A stretch of DNA of 64,000 bases from Trichoplax adhaerens (lineage: Eukaryota > Placozoa > Uniplacotomia > Trichoplacea > Trichoplacidae): contig NW_002060945.1 of the NCBI RefSeq assembly GCF_000150275.1, positions 3,371,172 through 3,435,171 of the forward strand, written 5' to 3'. Shown piece by piece: positions 1 to 11,400 of the stretch. Within the stretch, counting starts at the first letter, position 1. Each line of letters starts with the position of its first letter. A program made the position numbers and the translations under genes. Below the pieces are notes generated by a model that worked only from the letters and a program-made list of their open reading frames with translations, made no database searches and had not been told where the DNA came from.

Positions 1-952
1 CATTGACCACTACGAATATTGCAAACTTTCAGATGGCCATGGCCAGTTAACAAAGCAATATAAGTAAACGTTGGGCATACACAAGCATCCACAACTTCTT
101 CAATGGATTGATAATTGGCTAAAGAGCGAAATTTTACAACAAACATGACGGAAAATATGAAGAGGATCCAACTGGCAGCGATGGACTAGCCAGCTAGAAA
201 TAGTGATAGGGGACAGTAATAGCCTCTAATGACGTCAACAACGTATTGGCGTCTCAACTGTAGTATGGCTTCAACCTTTTATTGTGACGTCATCCGTCTA
301 AAATCGACGTGTTGATAGTGTTGAATTCATGACTGTGAAAGCCATACTAACGCTATGTAGACTCTGTGTGTGGACATAGTGGGACAAGTTGTCAGTCACA
401 CCGAGCCAATATTGACATCAGCAACGCGTCGATAGTGCACTGTTTAATTTATGACTCTTCAACGCATAATAATACTATTAGAGACGGTGTTGATAGGCAA
501 TCCCAAAGGGATAAATCGATACGGGGTTAGGCTAGCCAGCCAGTCAGAGGAGTGAACATTTACATCAATATCACCATTGGCCAAGACAGTATTTAGTTCA
601 AGATTGTCAATTCTATAATAGTATAATTTCACTTTGTAGCATAGACACCTATACTAGTAATAGACAGGTATGGAATTGCAGTAAGAAGTAAGAAAATAAA
701 CGCTAAACAACAGTGGCTGAGGAAAATCTCATGATGCAAACTACCTGGTACCAGTACCCTTGCGGACCACAAACAGACAGACAGACGCCGCATGAGGACA
801 TTCATAACTCATAAACGTGCCACTCCGGCTGACCGGCTGCTCATTGTGCAGCTGTAAATTGCAAGAGCTCCCCCACTCGTCGCTGGAGTTTGCAAATACG
901 GAGCTAGTGTTATTGCTGTTAGACGTAGACCATCTCAGAACGAAAGAAAAAG
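1..952. other. Upstream noncoding region of TSFM
   Basis: No convincing coding exon is visible on either strand. The only structured signals are two perfect TGACGTCA palindromes near 230 and 285, listed separately. The rest looks like intergenic or promoter DNA leading into TSFM. An upstream neighbour may lie outside the window. Confidence 0.5.
230..292. promoter_or_regulatory. Pair of perfect CRE palindromes
   Basis: TGACGTCA occurs at 230-237 and again at 285-292, 55 bases apart. This octamer is the full cAMP-response element bound by CREB/ATF bZIP factors. The sequence shows the motif; binding and the target gene are inference. The nearest gene downstream on the plus strand is TSFM, about 0.7 kb away if the candidate 5' exon at 953 is used. 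Confidence 0.35.
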
Positions 953-998
953 ATGACTAGTAATTTATCAAGTATACTGCTACGACATGGAAGCAAAG
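953..998 (+). other. Candidate alternative 5' coding exon of TSFM
   Basis: An ATG at 953 opens a short frame, MTSNLSSILLRHGSK, that ends at a GT donor (999). It can splice in frame to an AG acceptor at 1690-1691, which is preceded by a pyrimidine-rich stretch, giving G-L-M-L-R into the TSFM exon. The encoded segment is Ser/Leu rich with basic residues and no acidic ones, as in a mitochondrial presequence. The ATG at 1697 alone also gives a plausible presequence, so this exon may be an alternative start, a 5' leader or chance. Confidence 0.3.
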
Positions 999-1696
999 GT
1001 AACTACTCTTATTTTCCATATGTAGCCACAACTTTCTTCGTTATCTTGTAAAGAACGGCCAATATCATGATCGATACATCTGGGACCCATGGCAATGATG
1101 GCATAGCAAGCGGAAAGAACAGTTTGTGCAGCAATGCAGCTCATATATTGCTAGTTAGGAGATTAAATCAAACTAACTACAGTGCTTCGACCTTTTAATC
1201 AATGATTTACTATAAATCCACTCTAAGACGATACTGTACAGTCAATTTCTTAATTAATATTGAAAACTGTACAACGACCTATGTGTAGTAATCATAGTTC
1301 ATTTGCTTCCTATTGGACGTATATGTCGACATCCTGGATTACAATTCATCATTACTGTATCATGCTTGTTAAGATAGATCACAAAAGTATTGATTAGCAT
1401 GCTTATATTGTCTTGTTTCAAACAACAAACGATCAAGTAGTAATCATACTATAGCAGTATCATATAGTGTAGTCTTTTACAGAGATATTGCAATTCTTGA
1501 ATTATAATGACACTGTAAAGAATCACTGCATCTTTTGCAAGATCATGAACGATCGCCTCTCAAGGACTGTAATCGAATCCCCGATCCAACCATTTCATTT
1601 ATAGAACTCATTAATACAGTAGAATGACTTTTGCTCGTCAAAAAATACTCATAAGGATTGATGTTATTCTCCTTTTTTATACTGTCATAAGGATTG

Positions 1697-3042
1697 ATGC
1701 TGCGATCTACTAGCACTATCAGGTATTTATCAAGTTCGGTGAAAGTATCCAAGGATTTGCTATTGAAATTGCGTAAACGAACTGGCTTTGCAATTAGTAA
1801 ATGTCATGCAGCACTTGCGCAACATAATAACAATCTTGACGAAGCTGAAAACTGGTTATCTGCTCAAGCCGAGAAAGAGGGATGGGCTAAAGCTAATAAA
1901 TTGCAAAATCGTAAAACTGCAGAAGGTTTAATAGGAATATATTATAAGGAACCATATGCAGCAATGGTCGAGGTATTAATTTATAACCATAATCGCGTTA
2001 TAGCTAGTGTTGCTAATATTTCAAAAGTAGTATCTACTGGTGCCAATTTTTTTGTCTGCTCGCTCATAAAAACTATAACTTTATTTACAAAAATGATGCT
2101 CTAAAATCTCAATCGATACTTACAGTATTGTGCATTGTTTATTCTATCATATTAATCTTTAGGTCAATTGTGAAACTGATTTTGTTGCCCGTAATGAAAA
2201 TTTTCTTAATCTCTTAAACGATGTTGCTTTAACAACTTATCACCATGGAAGTAAATCCATACAGAATACAGGTATTGTAATATCAATTTCTTACGTTCAC
2301 AAAAATAGAATGATATAAGATTGCAGTTGATTCATTGCATAAAACGACTACATTCGTTTTAGTCGATATGGTGCTTATAAGAGTCGCCAACCAATATTTT
2401 TGTATAGTGTATAAGTTGATCGACCTATCCTATTTATTCAAGTAAAAATAGTAATATTAGATCTTTTCCTTACCATAAAATGAATTATTTACATGCTATG
2501 CTATACTACTGCTTAAATCATTAGATATCGCCACAATGATTCGATACAATTCCGAAGAAATCGGCAACCTGACAACCCATGACTCTCAGCGAAGTTTGAT
2601 TAATATCACTGCTGCCACTATTGGAAAGATAGGCGAAAATCTTATATTACGAAGGGGAATATTTGTTGCCGCACCGGCTAACGGCATTTTAAATTATTAT
2701 ATCCACTCGGTTGGAAAGCAAATTAGTTCTGATTTGAATGTTGGAAAATACGGTGCTATAATTGCGTCAGAAAATATAGACAAAAGTCAATCGACGAGTG
2801 AAACCTCTAAACTTCAACAACTCAATTTGAGTCGTCAATTATGCCAGCATGTTGTTGGCGTAAATCCTGTTCGGATAAGAAGGGATGCCGCAAGAAGTGA
2901 AATAGATGAAGATGCCCTATTAGATCAAGCATTTTTGTTAGATAATAGTGTCCAAGTTGGAGAATTAGTTGAAAGAGAAAACCTAAGAGTGTTAGATTTT
3001 GTTCGTTATCAATGTGGAGAGGTGGCTGATGACATCGATTAA
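1697..3042 (+). CDS. TSFM: Mitochondrial translation elongation factor Ts
   Basis: Nucleotide-exchange factor that regenerates EF-Tu-GTP during mitochondrial protein synthesis. Exons are 1697-1972, 2163-2271 and 2525-3042, joined by GT-AG introns in phases 0 and 1, giving 903 bases and 300 aa. The first ~18 residues (MLRSTSTIRYLSSSVKVS) lack acidic residues and look like a matrix-targeting peptide. The N-terminal UBA-like domain follows (LLLKLRKRTGFAISKCHAAL), then EGWAKANKLQNRKTAEGLIG and the family-defining VNCETDFVARNENF, the region that contacts EF-Tu. The third exon encodes the core dimerisation part, including VGVNPVRIRRDA. Length matches animal EF-Ts. The start at 1697 is the simplest choice; an upstream exon (953-998) could add 17 residues. 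It is convergent with CCDC124 and ends about 0.9 kb from it. AATAAA signals lie at 3212 and 3302. Confidence 0.93.
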
Positions 3043-3925
3043 CTGCTTAAAATGCATCTAAATACAGTAGTTTAACAGTCATCAAAATGAATAGTCCAAT
3101 TACTCATACATAATACAGTAATAGGATTATTTGAATACTGAATATATGCACTACCTACAAGCATTTAAATCTTAAACTGATTAACAAATTCAATTTTTTA
3201 AGGATTTATACAATAAAATCTTTCCCAGAGTCGCCGTTTCTAATTTAAAAGTGTCAAATCAAGTCGACCAAAATCTAATCCGATTCCCTCAAAATTGTGC
3301 AAATAAAAATCATCGAAGTGATTGACTATTTGCAGAAATTTGTAATGTGTATTAAATTTAAATTGATCTAGATGCGCCCAGGCAGTATTTGCTTTTACAG
3401 TTTAATCGATAAAAATTTTCAAAGGATTTGTGATATTTGAAAATCGTAAATGTTGTACACTGATATGGAAAGCGTATTGGGTGTTTAATATAAATAGGTC
3501 ATTCATTTCTTACACTTTGAATGAAGGTGTAAAAAAAGTTTCATCTCGGGAAAGTAATAACGAAATGGCAATTTGCATAGGTATTTACCACCATACCATG
3601 TAAATTGTGTGCAGTTGGAACATAATTGAATGAACATAGATAGCCTTAATAATGACTACTATTTAGACTTGTATAATTTCAATATCGGCACAGAATATAA
3701 CTGAATTTATAAGCATGCAGCACATGAAATGATAAAACTTTCCTCCTAATTTCTTATTGAGAACACAATCATGACGTTTCGGTGTAAAATCGGTCATTTT
3801 ATTTAGCCAAAACTTACAGCATCGATTTTTACAGCACATTAATTCAATCTAGTTAAACACAAAATATAACACTAAGACGAAACTTGCAATAAATAGCATA
3901 CTGTAAGCTATAGAAAAAGGATTAA
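3043..3925. other. Convergent 3' intergenic region
   Basis: Noncoding DNA between the convergent stop codons of TSFM and CCDC124. It holds AATAAA-type polyadenylation signals for the plus strand (3212, 3302) and a TTTATT, i.e. minus-strand AATAAA, near 3799. No exon or repeat was recognised. Confidence 0.5.
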
Positions 3926-6598
3926 TTATGATTTATTGTTGAGAGCCGTATGAATTTGATTCATTGGGTTATCAGGAGATTTTTGCCAATTTTTCTTAAC
4001 TAACTGTTTGACTTGCGATAACCGCAAATTCGAATGCTCTTCTCGAAGTCTCGGTAATTCTTGTTCTTCATAAGCAGTATAGGCTGCTTTTAATCTTCTT
4101 TCTGGATGGCGATCGATTTTACCTTCTGATATACTTAAAGCAGTAATGGCATCTTCTACAGATCGTGCCTCTACAATATTGCCTTCAGCTACTTCCTTTG
4201 CAATGACATGATTGATATTTTCTTCTAATTCATTCGATACTTCCTTGGCTGAAATCGATACAAATAAGCGAAAGTAGTCAGTAACAAGATAACACTCGTA
4301 TATCGTAGAAATTATCACCTCCAATTATACTTGCACCGATTTATGGATTGTATTCAAAGATTCAATATTAGTAAATTTTCGGTATACAGTACGGTATAAC
4401 AGAAACAGCATAGCAGTATAGAAGACAATGATTGTACTAGCTATTGACGGTAAGCTGTTACAACAGTCGGGATAGAAAATGGTGTCCTATACTGAATTTA
4501 CTAGAAAACGTTATGCTAATTAATTGAATTGTACTAGTAGATATACATTACTGGTAGTACCGTAATATGTTTAGAAATTGACGACTTTGCCTATTTCATT
4601 CCTGCGATGAACCTGATAAAGTAACGCTACATGTAGCATCTAAAGTGGAGTGGGTTCTTTACGACAATAAAACATCATTGGTAGGGAAAAGTGTTGAAAT
4701 ATGAAGAGATCTATAATAGGTATTTACTTTGATCAATACCGTACAACTAGTGCATTGTGATATAATTACCAAAGTACAAAGTACGAAAAGGTATACGGTA
4801 TACAACTTTGCATGGCATCCAATGCAATCCATCTATCCATATCAACAAACCTCGTTCTTGGGCCTTATTCCTATCCCTGATTTCTTTATCCTGAATTTCT
4901 TGAATTTTCGCCCTTGTCATTTTAGGGCTGGGATTTTTTCCACTAGGAGAAAAATTCTTTTCTTCCTCATCCAGAGCAGTTTTATTGGCTAATTTCCTTT
5001 CTTTCACTTCACGTTGCTTCCTTTCTTTATCAGCCTATTTGGATAAGTTTCATTTAAATTGAATGTTATTCCTACTAACAGATAATACTGTGGATTACAA
5101 GAAAATAAAGCTTATTCTCAGCAAGTTTGTGAAAATACATATATAAGATTAATTTCATATTTTAAAAAGTTACTGTACCGTTAATAATTACTTTATAATT
5201 AATATTATATAAGTGTATTACTGTATTGGTAGTGTGCATAATTTGTAAATATAAATAAAATTGCTCTAATAACTAATTAATTATATATGTTCTCATCACT
5301 GCTAAATGGCCAGAACATACTCGTATACAATTTGCTTGCATATAACATAGGATATTTTATGGAAATTGAGATATAGTAAATTAATTTTTATAAATATTCA
5401 AAGGTATATTATCCTCCCATTAGACTACAATCAATTCAGTATGAGCAATAGCCGCGGTTGCAGTATCTACGGTAAAAAATTTGTTGCACAACAATCCAGT
5501 ATAAATATTAAATATTATGAACACATTGAAGCATTTGGGTCTTTTTTTACAGGCAGGTAATCAGTCATTTCTAACTAAGGTGTGCGAGATATTGGGTTTT
5601 TGACGTGTAGCCAATGAATCCTAAGTAAGAGAGCCAAAAGTCTTTTGTACAGAGTACTGTATTTTAATGCAGTTATTTAGATAATAGAGGTGAACATTTC
5701 AGTGATTCCAATTCAATACTGAAAAGATGATACCCGAGGAAACAAAATGCTATCTGCAACTTTGACTTTCTTTCAATATCCAAGTTGATAGTAGCGTCAG
5801 ATTTGACACTTTCCTTCTCATTCTTTGGCATAATGTCAAATCAATTCGTGCAAGGACACTGATCGCAATGTACAGTAGTCCTACTTAGTATTAAGAATGT
5901 CAATCAAGGAATCTGTTATCTCATGGATAGCAGTATCAAGAATCAGCCGAGTACCATTGAACTCTCTAACTTGGAGTTTTATCTACAATTTGATGGTACT
6001 GTAACCAACTTTGCTCAACATCTACTTTATAAACAGCGATGGATGATTCATTCGTGTATCCAATTTAAGGAAATGCAGAAATTGATGATAGGAGTTTCCC
6101 CCCCCCCCCAAAAAAAGAAGAAATGATAATAATAATCATAATTACTCGTCTATAATCAAATCCATTATAACAAAAAACGGAAGAATGATAGCGTGGCATT
6201 GCATTCTCTCTCTTTCAATCCATTTCATTCTGAAGGCAGCTGCAGTATTGTGAATCATTGATATCCAGTTTTATTATAATATAGAATTGGAATTGATTCT
6301 TTATCATGCGCAGGCTATCAAAGATGCTGCAGAACTTGGATAGTAAGCACTCTCTGCATCATTTGTCTGACTGTATAGAAGTGAATTGGACGCCATAAAT
6401 CGATTACTATTGGATCAATAGGATCGTTTAAGCACGTACCTTACGTGAAAGCTTTCTCAATACCAATTTATCATCTTCTTGCCATAGAGCATCTTCTGCT
6501 TCTTCTCTTCTCTTCACTTCTGATGCTTCTCTGGCAGCAGCTTTCCTCGACCGGGCAGTTTCCGCTTTGGTGTTGGTTCCTTTAAATTTTTTGGGCAT
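3926..6598 (-). CDS. CCDC124: Coiled-coil domain-containing protein 124 (Lso2-like ribosome factor)
   Basis: Minus-strand exons are 6440-6598, 4851-5034 and 3926-4248, which join in frame to 666 bases (221 aa), close to the usual ~223 aa. Exon 1 encodes MPKKFKGTNTKAETARSRKA, the diagnostic N terminus that in the yeast homologue Lso2 and human CCDC124 occupies the tRNA and mRNA sites of idle ribosomes. A charged coiled coil follows (KQREVKERKLANKTALDEE). Exon 3 holds the conserved C-terminal domain: NIVEARSVEDAITALSI, RHPERRLKAAYTAYEE, NLRLSQVKQLVKKNW and KSPDNPMNQ. Known family roles are ribosome hibernation and restart, plus a midbody role in vertebrates; cytosolic action here is inferred. 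Intron 1 (5035-6439) is 1.4 kb and the small plus-strand ORFs within it are not genes. The start codon lies about 100 bases from a GTAC-rich tandem repeat that would fall in the promoter. Confidence 0.95.
6099..6126. repeat. Poly-C / poly-A simple repeat in CCDC124 intron 1
   Basis: A run of C residues passes directly into A-rich sequence and then an AAT-rich microsatellite (about 6124-6145). It is a low-complexity tract with no coding role. Confidence 0.8.
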
Positions 6599-6699
6599 TT
6601 TGATTCATTCTCTCCTATGATCGTTGTTGATCAGTTGACAACAATAACAGGACCGCCTTAGCGCCACCACTATAGACCCACTGTGGTACTACAGTAGTA

Positions 6700-7446
6700 C
6701 TAGTATCAGTATCAGCGGCAGTAAGACCATACAGATACAGTAGAGGAAGAAGGAGAAAACACCCAACCGCCAAGGAATCCTGATCGTGTACAGTACTGTG
6801 CACTGTACACCGTATCCTATGTACTGTACACTGTGGAACACCGTCCAAACAGCACAGTACAATGTCTTGTAGGATACTAGAGTACAGTACTGTACAGTAC
6901 ATGGCAGCAGCCCTGGGCAAATAACCCACTTACAGTACTGTACACTAGTATCAGTATCAGCGGCAGTAAGACCATACAGATACAGTAGAGGAAGAAGGAG
7001 AAAACCAACCAACCGCCAGGAATCCTGATCGTGTACAGTACTGTGCACTGTACACTGTATCCTATGTACTGTGCACTGTGGAACACCGTCCAAACAGCAC
7101 AGTACAATGTCTTGTAGGATACTAGAGTGCTGTACTGTACACTATACACTGTACATGACAGCAGCCCTGGGCAAATAACCCACTTACACTGGTATCAGTA
7201 TCAGCGGCAGTAAGACCATACAGATACAGTAGAGGAAGAAGGAGAAAACCACCCAACCGCCAAGGAATCCTGATCGTGTACAGTATAGTATTGTGCACTG
7301 TACACTGTATCCTACATACTGTACTGTACAGTACAGTACTGTACTATGCACTGTGGAACACCGTCCAAACAGCATAGTACAGTACAATGTCTTGTAGGAC
7401 ACTAGTGTACAGTACAGTACAGCAACCCTGGGCAAATAACCCCACT
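6700..7446. repeat. Tandem repeat, ~244 bp x 3, rich in GTAC palindromes
   Basis: Three adjacent copies begin near 6700, 6945 and 7191. The phrase CAGCGGCAGTAAGACCATAC recurs at about 6713, 6957 and 7202. Each copy contains a GGAAGAAGGAGAAAAC block, CCTGATCGTGTACAGTA, GAACACCGTCCAAACAGCA and CCTGGGCAAATAACCCACT, linked by stretches of overlapping TACAGTACTGTAC palindromes of varying length. The ORFs that run through it on the minus strand repeat with the unit and are not genes. It starts ~100 bp upstream of the CCDC124 ATG. Confidence 0.9.
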
Positions 7447-7754
7447 TGGTGAAAACCAATTCCAGTATACTGTACAGTATAGTAGTCTGTTATGTTAGAT
7501 GTTCATAAGTCCCGTGTGGCGTTATTACTGTACTGTATGTTCTCTTACCTCCATCAGGTTGTTTTTGTGTTATTTTAGTAGTAATTTTAGTCATCATCTA
7601 CAACGAAACAGTGATTCCAACCAGATACAGTGCTGTAGACTGTACGGTAAAGAACTACTGGATGATATCATAACAGGTTAAATTACCTCTTCCATTCAGT
7701 AATATTCACTGCCATGTTAGTACCCACTGCAGAAAGCTCAAAGCCATATTGATT

Positions 7755-8460
7755 GGCGACTATACTGGTACTGTACCACATCATGAGCAAAAGTAATGTC
7801 GCTAGATTGAATGACTAAACTAATATCTACACTAGATGAAATGAATCCTATGGGTGACATCATTTTACGTACCTATCTCGCTTAACGCCACTTTGACTGT
7901 CGACTGTATTAGTACTGTACCACATCGTGAGCAAAAGTGATGTCGTAAAACTGAATGGCTAAACTACTAGCTACACTATAGTGAACTGAATCGCTATGAG
8001 TGACATCATGTTATGTACCCATCTCGCTCAACGCCATATTGACTGTCGACTATACTAGTACAGTACCACATCGTGAGCAAAAGCGATGTCGTAAGAATGA
8101 TGTCTAAACTACTAGCTACACTAGAGTGAAATGAATCGCTGTAGGTGACATCATTTTACGTACCCATCTCCCATATTGACTATCGACTGTACTGGTACTG
8201 TACGCGTCGTGAGCAAAAGCAATGTCGCTGAAGTGAATGGCTAAACTACTAGCTACACTATAGTGAACGAAATCGCTATGAGTGACATCATTCTACGTAG
8301 CCATATTGACTGTCGACTGTACTGGTACGAGTAGTACGTACTGTAGCACATGGTGAGCAAAAGTAATGTCCCCAATCTAGCTCGCTAATCTACTAGCTAC
8401 ACTACAGTGAAATGAGTGGCTATAGGTGACATCATTTACGTACCCATCTGGCTTCAACTA
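7755..8460. repeat. Tandem repeat, ~134-148 bp x 5
   Basis: Five diverged copies start near 7756, 7899, 8047, 8184 and 8318. Each has a GACTGTCGACTGTACTGGTA-like head, then GAGCAAAAGTAATGTCG, an AACTACTAGCTACACTA segment and a GGTGACATCATTTTACGTA tail. Copies differ by substitutions and small indels. The unit is unrelated to the 244-bp block beside it except for shared GTACTGTAC motifs. No coding potential is conserved between copies. Confidence 0.85.
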
Positions 8461-11400
8461 CAGTACACCGGTACCAGATATGATGACTCATTTCTTGTAC
8501 TTCAGTTCATGCTCAAACGTATCATTCAGTTCTATAAGACACTATGACGTAAATAATATGTTGAGGATTGTGTATAGAAAGAGAATACTACGCACTGTTG
8601 TTGATATCCAATCCATGTGGACTGCTTGACTAGCGCCATAGCGAAGTAACCGGTAGCGCTATACACTAGCCTATACTCTCACCTACTGTAAGCGTAGGTC
8701 TATAGCAAGAGTAGAACTTGAGTAAGCTCAACCGGCAAATTCCCTCCGTCCAAGAGCTTTCGGATCCAACGCCTAAACGCCAATTGCTCTTCTATTAATT
8801 TATTCAAATTCAAATCCCATCATCATTATTCTCTCGATAGGGAATGCGTTAGGAGTAAATCTAGCAATCACTGCCCCTAAATCAAGCCAAGAGATAGCAT
8901 TGGACTAACTGCAAGTACCATTGAAATAGTAGACAATCTTGAGATATTAGCGTAACAGGATAACGAGATCGGCTGTCGAGACTGCTGTTGCCATTCATCG
9001 ACTATCCATTCAAATCGTTGCCATTCCGATCATCATCTTAAACTATTTTCAACTTTTAGTCCACCATTTTTAGAAGCCATCGCATCAAATTAGGTAAGAG
9101 ATAGGAGATAGACCCTTCCAATGGATCCAACGTAGTCGATCATAAATACCTCAAATCTGCAGTAAACGTAGAATAAAATGTTGTATTTCAGGCGTCATTG
9201 CAACTTCTAAAATGTTCCGATAGGCTTGTATAAGACTAAAACGACAAAGAGCAAGGATCGTTTTCCATCTATCTACTCCCATACCATGCAATCATCGTCC
9301 ATCATTTTGCCATACTATTAGACTACTAAGAATAGGAAATGCTTCAATAACTTTGATCGTCAGTGAAGAACAGATAGCGACAAGAATAGGATACTAGAAC
9401 GCTGACGACTAAGCGCAGTTTGAAGAATAGGCCAACACTATACTCAGTACTGTAGTGTATATCGATAGACTTGGATTGAATTCTCCATTATCAATTCGAC
9501 AATAGTTCAAATAGTATAAATGCCTCAATCGCATTTTTATAAGATCCTTTTCCATAAAATAGGAGGGATCTTGGTAGAATTCAATTTATAATTCAATATT
9601 GAAATACGATACTGTACAATCTTGCTAACCCATTCACTATAGATAATGCTCGTATCTACTCATCCATTTCGTATCTAATCCTCAAACTAGGATAGGCGTT
9701 ATCGATATCCTACGGATACAATCTGCTATCCAATAACTGCATGTGGTCCGGCAAAGTCATCAATAATGAATATAACCAACACAGTTTGATGGCAAATTTA
9801 TCAATCCATTGCTATATAAAATTGAAGTATTGATCGGTATGCATCAATCACCCATTCTACATCATCATATATTAATTAATCAATCTTTACTTGCATTTCA
9901 TCATGGAGGAGGATAAAATCTCTTACCAGGCATCATTTCAACCTCTCTCCAGATCAACACCAATAAACAAACTGCCGGCACTACAGCAAAGCACTATTTT
10001 AAACCTCTCTCGATCAACATAAATATACAAGCTCTCGGCACTATAGCGAAGCGATTAGGCCGATATCAAATTCAATCTATCTACTAATCCTACGCTTGAC
10101 AATGGATGCTGATGAATTTAGCGAGGAAAAAAATAATAGCTTAATCAGATCGAAAAATGAAAGCCATCGCGTGGATATGATCATTTTCGATACCCTAAAT
10201 ACCATAGGCAATACCACTGTAAATGCCTATCGAACATTTCCCTACCGTTCTATTTCTGTCCTACCAAGCTCATCATTTACAGAAACTGTAGATACGAGTA
10301 ATTTTCTGATTGAGACGTGCAACCAATATTGAAACTACGATATACAGTTGGCAGTTGGATAGCTTATGGAAAATTCACCTTTGGGATACTGTATAACTAA
10401 CTCCTATATGGTACTGAATAGTACTGTATGTGTCACGATGATAAAATTGAAAGGTATCGTTATTGATTGTAGTTTCAAAATTTGTGGGGAAGAATACAAT
10501 TATGATTAACAAAAGCTTAAGAAACGCTCTAATATTTAACGTTGATGAATAGTGATTTTGTCACTTCAGATGGGTGCTAGTTTCGTTTCCGTCAGCCATT
10601 AATGCAAAATACTGTAGTATATCCATAGTAAATATGGCGATAGCCGATTGATACTCGCCTAATAAATGAATCAGTGCAACCTAGGTAGATTTGATTGATG
10701 TCTTTTTGAAGAATTATTAATCACAATCGATGGGTATAATCCCTATTAAAGTTGCATACAGGCATTGAATAAAGGCGAGCGTTAGATTGCGATCATAACG
10801 TCTACAGTAAAATAAACCTATCTCCCGATTGTAGCACAAATATTAAGTACTAATATATTTGAAAGCCTGCTGTGGTAGAATAGTTTATTATAAAAATTTC
10901 ATCTATTTTTGACTCCATGACTCGTTGAGTGGCCAATCCTTACTAAACGATGTTATCCGTTATCATCACTACATTTTCCTCCTACACGAGTATTTTACTA
11001 CCCATTTTCAACGCGAAAAGAACTGAAATCAAGTAAATTTCATCTTGTAATATACAAGAAACTATTTTCTTTTTTCCTTCTATCCCTCCAATTTGAATAA
11101 CTAAAGATACTGCAACATGATGTATAGTTCATTCCATGAACTTGTCTAGCAGCAAAAAAAACATAGTAAGTTAAGTAAAGTTTTCTGTAAAGTATATGTT
11201 ATACACTTTGAACACGCAGGTTGGCATAAACGTAGGCGCTTTCTTATGATTAATCCCTTTCAATTTCGAATTGCCAATAGTCAATATCAATATTTTTCCA
11301 CTAATCGAGTTACATTATTTCATTATTGTCTATGTTTATACCACCTATGAGGAGAGTTCATGGAAGTAAATTCTACTTCATATAGGGCAATAGCAATGGT

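Noticed and set aside
5923-6126. 67-codon plus-strand ORF in CCDC124 intron 1
   Set aside because: It runs into the poly-C/poly-A simple repeat and has no protein-like pattern; it lies within an intron of a well-supported gene.
6615-7459. Several overlapping minus-strand ORFs of 90-134 codons
   Set aside because: They are products of the 244-bp tandem repeat. The translated sequences repeat with the unit (FHSVQYIGY, LLPLYCICMVLL-like) and have no family resemblance.
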